Below are positions 1-5,141 of a stretch of DNA of 6,083 nt, piece by piece. Under the pieces are notes generated by a model. That model was not told where the DNA came from. It saw only the letters and a list, made by a program, of their open reading frames with translations, and did not search any database. Each line of letters opens with the position of its first letter. The first letter of the stretch is position 1. Both the position numbers and the translations under genes were made by a program. Location: positions 1-6,083 of the forward strand of contig JACCZI010000060.1 of the NCBI GenBank assembly GCA_013696015.1, read 5' to 3'. This DNA is from Nocardioidaceae bacterium (lineage in GTDB: Bacteria; Actinomycetota; Actinomycetes; Propionibacteriales; Nocardioidaceae).

Positions 1-53
1 GCCGACGGCACACCCTCCAGCGCCGCCGCCGCGGCGAACGCGTCGACGGGCAC
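1..53 (-). CDS. N-terminal fragment of a leftward gene, function unknown
   Basis: Reading leftward from a GTG at 53, 17 complete codons are open to the window edge. The translated start is MPVDAFAAAAALEGVPS. An in-frame TAG stop lies 9 nt upstream of this GTG, so it is the first possible start in the frame. A TAGCCT -10 box ends 6 nt before it, which suits a leaderless message. There is no Shine-Dalgarno sequence. Codon third positions are almost all G or C, as in the neighbours. The fragment is alanine-rich, has no signal peptide, and is too short to assign to a family. It is divergent from the methyltransferase gene, with only 32 bp between the two starts. Confidence 0.5.
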   Translation of the reverse strand, partial: MPVDAFAAAAALEGVPS

Positions 54-59
54 CGGCGA

Positions 60-65
60 AGGCTA
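60..65 (-). promoter_or_regulatory. Candidate -10 box (TAGCCT) for the leftward partial gene
   Basis: On the minus strand this reads TAGCCT, matching the actinobacterial TAnnnT consensus. It ends 6 nt before the GTG at 53, the distance expected if transcription starts at the start codon. It is one arm of the palindrome at 60-78. No convincing -35 hexamer is seen. Confidence 0.45.
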
Positions 66-72
66 TCGGCGG

Positions 73-78
73 TAGCCT
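73..78 (+). promoter_or_regulatory. Candidate -10 box (TAGCCT) for the methyltransferase gene
   Basis: TAGCCT fits TAnnnT and lies 7 nt before the GTG at 86, so transcription would begin at or next to the start codon. The only purine stretch near the start (AAGGG) abuts the GTG and is too close to act as a Shine-Dalgarno, which also favours a leaderless message. No clear -35 is present. Confidence 0.5.
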
Positions 79-85
79 CGCAAGG

Positions 86-886
86 GTGGACGAGCGTCTG
101 CGAACCGAGCGGAGCCGCACCTTCGGCAAGGTCGCCGAAGTGTACGACGCGACGCGTCCCGGCTACCCGGACGAGGCCGTCGCATGGCTCACCGGCCGGG
201 GCAGCCTCCGCGTTGTCGAGCTCGGCGCGGGCACCGGCAAGCTGACGGCGTCCTTGGTGGCCGCTGGTCATGAGGTGGTCGCCACCGAACCGTCCGGGCC
301 GATGCTCGCGCAGCTCTCAGCTCGCCTGAGCTGCACCGTGGTGCGGAGCCGCGCCGAAAGGCTGCCGTTCGCGACCGGAAGCGTCGACATCGTCGTGATC
401 GGGCAGGCATTTCACTGGTTCGACCCACGACCGACTGTGCCAGAGATCGCCCGGGTGCTGCGCCGTGGCGGGCACCTGGCGCTGGTGTGGAACCTGCGCG
501 ACGAGTCCGTGCCGTGGGTACGCCGCCTCAGTGCCATCATCGGCAGCGAGGTGGGTGAACACGACCTGCAGCTGGACGCGCTGGCCGACTCGGAGCTCTT
601 CGGCGCGATCACGCACGAGGAGTTCCGGTTCTGGCAGCTACTCGACCGGGACGGGTTGCTCGGGCTGGTCCGGTCGCGTTCGTACGTCGCGGCCCTCAGC
701 GAGCCCGAGCGCGCCGAGATGCTGGCACGGGTCAGCGACCTCTACGACGAGTACGGCCGGGGCCGCGACGGACTGCGGCTGCCCTACCGAACGCACTGCT
801 ACCGCGCCCGAGCGGTCAAGAAGCCGGTTGCCGCCGACGAGCCGGAGCCGTTCAGCGGTGACAATCTGCTGTTCGACTTCCGCTGA
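86..886 (+). CDS. Class I SAM-dependent methyltransferase (methyltransferase-11 type)
   Basis: The 266-residue product is a soluble cytoplasmic protein with the Rossmann-like fold of SAM-dependent methyltransferases. The family's N-terminal signature FGKVAEVYDATRPGYP is at 13-28. Motif I, the glycine-rich SAM-binding loop VELGAGTGK, is at 44-52. The acidic residue that usually binds the SAM ribose is E68 at the end of strand 2. The strand-4 region VDIVVIGQAFHWF is at 100-112 and is followed by the typical 'EIARVLRRGG' helix. These features match small-molecule methyltransferases of the UbiE/type-11 group, but the substrate cannot be read from sequence. After the usual end of the domain (LPYRTHCYRA, about 231-240) there is a proline- and acid-rich tail of about 22 residues ending in DNLLFDFR. 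The GTG start was chosen for its spacing from the -10 box and its agreement with the family N-terminus. The stop lies 3 bp from the stop of the convergent META lipoprotein gene. Confidence 0.9.
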   Translation: MDERLRTERSRTFGKVAEVYDATRPGYPDEAVAWLTGRGSLRVVELGAGTGKLTASLVAAGHEVVATEPSGPMLAQLSARLSCTVVRSRAERLPFATGSVDIVVIGQAFHWFDPRPTVPEIARVLRRGGHLALVWNLRDESVPWVRRLSAIIGSEVGEHDLQLDALADSELFGAITHEEFRFWQLLDRDGLLGLVRSRSYVAALSEPERAEMLARVSDLYDEYGRGRDGLRLPYRTHCYRARAVKKPVAADEPEPFSGDNLLFDFR

Positions 887-889
887 GGA

Positions 890-1747
890 TCATTCGGCCC
901 GGTAGACGAGCCCCGCGGCGCCGTTGGTCAGGGTGAGCCGGTTGGCCTCGATGGTGTAGGCGACCTCACCCTGCTTCACGACGGCGTGGACGGCATCGGA
1001 TACGAGCACCCGCTCGCCGGAACAGCCAACGAGCGTCATGCCCACACCACCAACCCGGAGGACCTCGTCTTCTACCACGACGATGCCGGAGCCGGAGTTG
1101 CAGCCATCCATAAGCGATAGCCGCCCGTCGGTGATGATCAGGGTCGCGGTGATGCCCTGCGGGATGCTCGAAACCATGCCGTCCGACCCGGTGCCGTCAA
1201 TGATCGCGTCCAACACCCACTCGGTGCCGACGAGTGGACGGTCCGGGTCGGCGACCCGGCGATCGAGGAGATCGACCACCGTCCCGTCCGCGCCCCGCAA
1301 CTGGAGCGCGTCGCCGTCGAGAGTGACCTCCGGTCCGGATCCCAGCAGGTTTGCCAACCAGTCGTCCTGGTCCATCATCGGCTGCCGGCAGCCCATCTCG
1401 GTCATGACCATTCCGCCGGTCGAACGCAGCCGGCCATTCTCGATCCGTACCTCGGCACCGAGGTGGTTGCACCCGGCGTGTGCACTGAGGGATCCCGCGT
1501 CGAACGAGAGCCGGATCCGAGTGCCGGGCTCGAGACCTCGGGGCGTCACCGCCGTGGACAGGAAGCTGCGGCCGTCCAGCGCGGCGTCATCGCCGCTCAG
1601 GTCACCGCCCCCTGGGTTCGCGGCACTCTGCTCGCTGCCGCAGCCCGCCAGCACCGTCGCAGTCAACGCCAGCATCGCCGCTGCGGCGGCCACCGGCCCC
1701 TGTCGTGTCATGTCACTGGGACGCTCGAGTCGTATGAGCGGTTCCAC
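890..1747 (-). CDS. Lipoprotein with two tandem META (HslJ-like) domains
   Basis: From the GTG at 1747 the product has 285 residues. A lipoprotein signal peptide with a hydrophobic alanine-rich core (about 18-34) ends in the lipobox LAGC, with C36 as the lipidated residue. The mature protein should be anchored to the outer face of the membrane. A short Ser/Gly/Asp linker leads to two META domains (Pfam META/HslJ family) at about 57-162 and 170-283. Each carries the family's cysteine pair in GCN...GC context: C93 with C120, and C216 with C242; both pairs could form disulfides. HslJ relatives are linked to envelope stress and novobiocin tolerance in E. coli, but the biochemical activity is unknown. 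The gene is 9 bp downstream of the exported propeller gene and is probably co-transcribed. GTG 1747 has a GAGG Shine-Dalgarno 7 nt away. ATG at 1711 (12 codons in) gives a more typical short signal-peptide n-region but lacks a good ribosome binding site. Confidence 0.88.
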   Translation of the reverse strand: MEPLIRLERPSDMTRQGPVAAAAAMLALTATVLAGCGSEQSAANPGGGDLSGDDAALDGRSFLSTAVTPRGLEPGTRIRLSFDAGSLSAHAGCNHLGAEVRIENGRLRSTGGMVMTEMGCRQPMMDQDDWLANLLGSGPEVTLDGDALQLRGADGTVVDLLDRRVADPDRPLVGTEWVLDAIIDGTGSDGMVSSIPQGITATLIITDGRLSLMDGCNSGSGIVVVEDEVLRVGGVGMTLVGCSGERVLVSDAVHAVVKQGEVAYTIEANRLTLTNGAAGLVYRAE

Positions 1748-1753
1748 GAGTGG

Positions 1754-1759
1754 ACCTCA
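1754..1759 (-). promoter_or_regulatory. Ribosome binding site overlapping the upstream gene's stop codon
   Basis: On the minus strand this reads TGAGGT. The TGA is the stop of the propeller gene, and GAGG sits 7 nt before the GTG at 1747. Ribosomes ending the first gene would be placed on the second, so translational coupling is likely. This decides in favour of GTG 1747 over ATG 1711 for the lipoprotein. Confidence 0.5.
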
Positions 1760-2833
1760 GTGACGACCGAACCGCAGTCGCGCCACCGCGCCCTCAGGGC
1801 CCGATGCCCAGCACACGCCCTGGTCCGTACACGAAACGGCGTCGTACGGCGTCCGCGAGAAGCGGAGCCACGAGTTGCCTGCGTTGCGAGTGATGTCGGA
1901 GCCCGTCGGTCCGACCGCCACCCAGGTGCCGTGCCGCTTGGCCACGAAGTCGACACCGGAGCGGTAGCCGTGCACATCGGCGACGCGCTGCCAGCCGCTG
2001 CCGTGGTTGCGCGTGCGTGAGGCGGTGTCATCCTCCTTGCGCGGTTTGGTGAAGTCTCCGCCGACGGCCATGCCGGTGCGGGCGTTCCGGAACGCGAGCG
2101 AGAAGACACCGCCGGCCGCTGCCGCGGGGATCCGCGACGGCGAGACCTTCCAGGTGAGACCACGATCGCGGGTGCGGAACACCCGCGACGCGCCGCCACC
2201 GGAGCCGAGCCACGCGCGGCTGCTCCCCTCGGCCACAAGGCACGTGCCCGAGGCTGCAAAGGCAAACTCGCCGTCCTTGGCGCGCGGCATGCCGCGGTCC
2301 GACAGCACCCGCCAGCTGGTGCCGAAGTCGCGGGTACGGATGATGCGGAACTTGCCGTTGACCGGGTCGCTGACCGCCAGGCCGTGCTTGCCCTCACCCC
2401 AGAACGCCATGCAGTCGTAGAACGCGTTCGGCGCGCGGTTGACGAACGCCAGCGTCCACGTCTTCCCGGCGTCTTCGGTGGTATAGATCCGCGAGTCGGT
2501 GCCGGTCCCGATCGACAGCACGCTGGCGTGCCGCCGGCTCGTCGCCTCGACGTCTCGGAAGGCCAGCTTGCTCGTTCCCGGTGGTGCGACGTCGCGCCAG
2601 GTCTGGCCCTTGTCCGTCGTCCGGAGGACGCCGCCCTCCTCACCGGAGACCCACACCACCCGCTTGCTCACCGCGTCGAGGCCCCGGTACTGCTCGTTGG
2701 TGCCGGTCGGACGCTCGTCCCAGTGCGGGTTGCTGGTCCCGTCGGTGATGACGCCAGCGGCCTGCGGGGGCAGGCTCACCCCGCTCAGCGCCGCGGCTGC
2801 TGCGGCTACTACGACCGTCGTACGTATGTGCAT
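1757..2833 (-). CDS. Exported Asp-box (BNR/YCF48-like) beta-propeller protein
   Basis: The product has 358 residues. A Sec signal peptide is visible: basic R4, a valine/alanine-rich core at about 7-19, and a likely cleavage site after QAA at 24-26. The mature protein carries six Asp-box repeats (consensus S/T-x-D-x-G-x-T-W) with the tryptophan at about residues 79, 126, 174, 228, 281 and 322. They are spaced 41-54 residues apart, as in six- or seven-bladed propellers of the sialidase-like/YCF48 (HCF136-like) superfamily. Such proteins are often labelled 'oxidoreductase' or 'sialidase-like', but no sialidase arginine triad or FRIP-like motif is evident, so an enzymatic role is not supported. 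C335 and C341 near the C-terminus could form a disulfide. ATG 2833 was chosen because it starts the signal peptide and has a strong ribosome binding site; the open frame extends further upstream only as read-through into the divergent YdeI gene. It is the first gene of an operon with the META lipoprotein. Confidence 0.85.
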   Translation of the reverse strand: MHIRTTVVVAAAAAALSGVSLPPQAAGVITDGTSNPHWDERPTGTNEQYRGLDAVSKRVVWVSGEEGGVLRTTDKGQTWRDVAPPGTSKLAFRDVEATSRRHASVLSIGTGTDSRIYTTEDAGKTWTLAFVNRAPNAFYDCMAFWGEGKHGLAVSDPVNGKFRIIRTRDFGTSWRVLSDRGMPRAKDGEFAFAASGTCLVAEGSSRAWLGSGGGASRVFRTRDRGLTWKVSPSRIPAAAAGGVFSLAFRNARTGMAVGGDFTKPRKEDDTASRTRNHGSGWQRVADVHGYRSGVDFVAKRHGTWVAVGPTGSDITRNAGNSWLRFSRTPYDAVSCTDQGVCWASGPEGAVARLRFGRH

Positions 2834-2838
2834 GGAGG

Positions 2839-2846
2839 TCACCTTT
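2839..2846 (-). promoter_or_regulatory. Strong ribosome binding site of the propeller gene
   Basis: On the minus strand AAAGGTGA is followed by 5 nt and the ATG at 2833. It is one of the two clear Shine-Dalgarno sequences in the window, the other being at the lipoprotein start. It fixes the start at the signal peptide rather than at upstream in-frame codons. Much of it lies within the short palindrome AGGTCACCT (2836-2844). Confidence 0.7.
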
Positions 2847-2897
2847 GCGTACTCGGCGCACCGGCGGAAGGGGGCGCTTTCAGGGCATGCTGCAGGT

Positions 2898-3482
2898 GTG
2901 AAGGACGATCCTGACGTCCATGTCGAGACCCGTGCACAGTGGCGGGCCTGGCTGGTCGAGCACTCAGAGGAGCACGACGGCGTGTGGGCGGTCACCTGGC
3001 GCAAGGCGAGCGGCCGGCCGGCGCCGTCGTACGACAGCCTGGTCGAGGAGGCGCTGTGCGTCGGCTGGGTCGACTCGATCGCACGCGCCATAGACGACGA
3101 GCGCACCTCGCTGCGGTTCAGCCGCCGCAAGCGTGGCAGTGCCTGGGCGCGGACTAACAAGGACCGGGTTGCCCGGTTGAGTGAGGCAGGACTCATGCTG
3201 CCCGCGGGTGAGGCCGCGGTCGCGGCCGCTCAGGCGGATGGCTCGTGGAGCCGGCTCGACGACGTGGAGCGAGGAGTCGTGCCCGACGACCTGGGCCGGG
3301 CGCTGGACGAGAATCCTGCGGCCCGGACCAACTTCGAGGCGTTCCCGTCATCGGTGCGGCGCGCGATCCTGGAGTGGATCGTGCAGGCCAAGCGGGCCGA
3401 GACCCGCGCTCGCCGCGTCCGGGAGACCGCCGAGCTGGCCGCCCGCGGTGAACGCGCCAACCAGTGGCGGCGCAAATATTGA
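2898..3482 (+). CDS. YdeI/OmdA-family (bacteriocin-protection type) protein
   Basis: The 194-residue cytoplasmic protein matches the YdeI/OmpD-associated family along its length. The family opening, TRAQWRAWLVEHSEEHDGVW, is at about 11-30. The conserved SYDSLVEEALCVGWVDS block is at 44-60. The basic stretch with RRKRGSAWARTNKDRVARL is at 76-94. The C-terminal helix pair with EWIVQAKRAETRARR is at about 159-173, the part Pfam calls the OmdA C-terminal region. Members have been linked to antimicrobial-peptide or bacteriocin tolerance in enterobacteria, but no reaction is known, and many actinobacteria carry copies. GTG 2898 was chosen because the family N-terminus begins here; the frame stays open upstream only across the divergent gene. 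No good Shine-Dalgarno is seen, and a weak -10-like CATGCT ends 6 nt before the start, so the message may be leaderless. The gene diverges from the propeller gene across 64 bp. Confidence 0.85.
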   Translation: MKDDPDVHVETRAQWRAWLVEHSEEHDGVWAVTWRKASGRPAPSYDSLVEEALCVGWVDSIARAIDDERTSLRFSRRKRGSAWARTNKDRVARLSEAGLMLPAGEAAVAAAQADGSWSRLDDVERGVVPDDLGRALDENPAARTNFEAFPSSVRRAILEWIVQAKRAETRARRVRETAELAARGERANQWRRKY

Positions 3483-3496
3483 CCGCGTGCCCATCC

Positions 3497-3532
3497 CTGC
3501 GACGATCCCCCACCCACCCTCTGCGACGATCC
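3497..3532. repeat. 12-bp direct repeat upstream of guaB1
   Basis: CTGCGACGATCC occurs at 3497-3508 and again, identically, at 3521-3532, a period of 24 bp. The intervening bases are C-rich and not repeated. The second copy ends 32 bp before the -10 box at 3565, just upstream of where a -35 would lie. This placement would suit a transcription factor operator for the purine gene. No protein has been assigned to it. Confidence 0.6.
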
Positions 3533-3564
3533 GAGACTTATGACGCGCTGGATCCCGACGCGGG

Positions 3565-3570
3565 TACGCT
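3565..3570 (+). promoter_or_regulatory. Candidate -10 box (TACGCT) for guaB1
   Basis: TACGCT matches TAnnnT and ends 8 nt before the GTG at 3579, consistent with a leaderless start. A weak -35-like ATGACG (3540-3545) lies 19 bp upstream. The absence of a Shine-Dalgarno before the GTG agrees with this reading. Confidence 0.55.
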
Positions 3571-3578
3571 GAGCCGCC

Positions 3579-5036
3579 GTGCGATTCCTCGACGGTCAAC
3601 CGCCGACCGGAGACCTGACGTACGACGACGTCTTCTTGGTCCCCGGCCGCTCGTCGGTGCTTTCGCGATTCGATGTGGACCTCACCACCCCTGACCACGT
3701 CGGCACCACGATCCCCATCGCTGTGGCGAACATGACCGCGGTGTCGGGGCGCCGGATGGCGGAGACGGTCGCTCGGCGAGGGGCGGTGGCGATCATCCCC
3801 CAGGACATCCCGCTCGATATCGTCGGACGGGCCATCGGTTCGGTCAAGCGGGCGGACCCCACGTACGAGACGCCGATCGTCGTCACGCCGGACACCACCG
3901 TCGGCGAGGCGTTGAGCCTCATCCCGAAACGCGCGCATCGGGCCGTCGTGGTCGTCGCCGACGGCAAGCCGGTCGGCGTCATGACCGAGCGGGACGGCGC
4001 TGACGTTGACCGCTTCGCGCAGGTGCACGAGGTGACGACCACCGACATCCTGACCTTGCCGAGTGGGCTATCGCCCCAGCAGATGTTCGATGCGCTCACG
4101 CAACACCGTATGGGGCTCGCACCGGTCGTCGACGGTGACGCAATGGTCGGCGTCGTCACCCGCAACGGCGCGCTGCGCTCGAGCATCTACGACCCGGCGC
4201 TCGACGCGGACGGCCGGCTTCTCGTGGGCGCTGCGCTCGGGATCAACGGAGACGTTTCAAGCAAGGCAGTCGCTCTGCTCGCGGCGGGCGCCGACGTGCT
4301 GGTGGCGGACACGGCGCACGGCCACCAGGAACGGATGCTGCAAGTGCTTCCGCTGCTGCGGTCGGTGTGTGAGGACCACGCCGGTGCGGTCGGCCGCCGC
4401 GTCCCGCTGGTGGCCGGGAACGTGGTGACGGCGACAGGCACGCGCGACCTGCTGGACGCCGGCGCCGACATCGTCAAGGTCGGCGTTGGCCCCGGCGCCA
4501 TGTGCACGACGCGGATGATGACCGGTGTCGGCCGGCCCCAGTTCTCTTCGGTGCTGGAGTGCGCGAGCGCAGCGCAGGAGCGCGGCGCGTACGTGTGGGC
4601 CGACGGCGGTGTCCGTCACCCACGTGATGTCGCACTCGCCGTGGCAGCCGGGGCTGCGAACGTGATGATCGGGTCATGGTTCGCAGGGACGTACGAGAGC
4701 CCGGGCGACCTGATGCACGGTGCCGACGGGAGGCCGTACAAGGAGTCCTTCGGCATGGCTTCCGCCCGAGCGGTAAGCAATCGCACTCGTGACTCTGCCG
4801 GGTTCGAACGGGCCCGGATGGGGTTGTTCGAGGAGGGCATCTCGACCTCGAGGATGTATCTCGATCCTGACCGGCCAAGCGTCGAGGACCTCATCGACGC
4901 GATCACCGCCGGCGTGCGCAGCAGCGCCACATACGTGGGCGCGCGGACTCTGCGCGAGCTCCACGAGCGCGCGGTCGTCGGGGTCCAGAGCGCCGCTGGC
5001 TATGCGGAGGGCCGACCGCTGCACATGAGCTGGTGA
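3579..5036 (+). CDS. guaB1: GuaB1-type IMPDH-family protein, probable CBS-containing GMP reductase
   Basis: The 485-residue product has the IMP dehydrogenase/GMP reductase barrel interrupted by a CBS pair. The barrel opens with LTYDDVFLVPGRS (13-25). CBS motif 1 is at about 99-139 and CBS motif 2 at about 152-200. DTAHGHQE is at 244-251. The catalytic loop GVGPGAMCTTR is at 302-312, with C309 the predicted nucleophile that forms the covalent purine intermediate. WADGGVRHPRD is at 340-350. In true IMPDHs a flap carries an Arg-Tyr dyad that activates water for hydrolysis; I do not find an equivalent RYFQ-type motif between 390 and 425. That agrees with actinobacterial GuaB1, which the mycobacterial enzyme shows to be a GMP reductase (GMP to IMP plus ammonia with NADPH), regulated through its CBS domain by purine nucleotides. 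Its role would be purine salvage and balance in the cytoplasm. The length is typical for GuaB1. The GTG start gives the family N-terminus MRFLDG. The classical guaB lies elsewhere. Confidence 0.9.
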   Translation: MRFLDGQPPTGDLTYDDVFLVPGRSSVLSRFDVDLTTPDHVGTTIPIAVANMTAVSGRRMAETVARRGAVAIIPQDIPLDIVGRAIGSVKRADPTYETPIVVTPDTTVGEALSLIPKRAHRAVVVVADGKPVGVMTERDGADVDRFAQVHEVTTTDILTLPSGLSPQQMFDALTQHRMGLAPVVDGDAMVGVVTRNGALRSSIYDPALDADGRLLVGAALGINGDVSSKAVALLAAGADVLVADTAHGHQERMLQVLPLLRSVCEDHAGAVGRRVPLVAGNVVTATGTRDLLDAGADIVKVGVGPGAMCTTRMMTGVGRPQFSSVLECASAAQERGAYVWADGGVRHPRDVALAVAAGAANVMIGSWFAGTYESPGDLMHGADGRPYKESFGMASARAVSNRTRDSAGFERARMGLFEEGISTSRMYLDPDRPSVEDLIDAITAGVRSSATYVGARTLRELHERAVVGVQSAAGYAEGRPLHMSW

Positions 5037-5141
5037 TGGTGGTTGCGGTTGAGCCAAGCCCATGAGGCACTGGGTGAGTTCTTGTCGGACACGACGATGT
5101 CGGCCGCCGAGATCGGCCCAACGCGCTGGTGTAGTAACCCC
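5037..5141 (+). other. Spacer between guaB1 and the kinase gene
   Basis: No separate gene is supported in these 105 bp. A short GC hairpin (GGCCG 5102-5106 with CGGCC 5114-5118) is present but has no T-run, so it is not a convincing intrinsic terminator. TGTAGT at 5130-5135 ends 6 nt before the kinase GTG and is a weak -10 candidate. The kinase frame stays open across most of the spacer, giving alternative starts at 5043 and 5097. Confidence 0.35.

Larger units (their letters stand above)
60..78. repeat. Near-perfect 19-bp palindrome between divergent genes
   Basis: The two 9-base arms (60-68 and 70-78) flank a single central base and pair at eight of nine positions; the mismatch is 66 against 72. 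The outer six bases of each arm are AGGCTA and TAGCCT. Each arm therefore supplies a -10-like hexamer to the gene on its side. The element could be a symmetric bidirectional promoter, a regulator's operator, or both. Confidence 0.55.

Noticed and set aside
1038..2020. Rightward open frames of 241 and 185 codons over the lipoprotein and propeller genes
   Set aside because: Their translations are low-complexity Ser/Arg/Pro-rich and lie opposite genes with clear domains and signal peptides.
1708..2643. A 311-codon leftward open frame overlapping the propeller gene in another frame
   Set aside because: The Arg/Ala/Ser-rich translation is a frame-shifted shadow of the Asp-box protein.
2836..2844. 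AGGTCACCT palindrome as a regulator operator
   Set aside because: It is only four bases per arm and largely coincides with the ribosome binding site, so chance is the simpler explanation.
2499..2897. N-terminal extension of the YdeI-family frame to 327 codons
   Set aside because: The added part is antisense to the propeller gene and has no family similarity; the family N-terminus begins at 2898.
2834..3196. N-terminal extension of the propeller frame to 479 codons
   Set aside because: It runs antisense through the YdeI gene, while a strong ribosome binding site and signal peptide mark the start at 2833.
5102..5118. GC hairpin after guaB1 as an intrinsic terminator
   Set aside because: The stem is only 5 bp and is not followed by a T-run; it may be chance in GC-rich sequence.
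5037..5141. Possible insertion-sequence remnant in the guaB1-kinase spacer
   Set aside because: No terminal inverted repeats, target-site duplication or recognisable transposase motif is visible.
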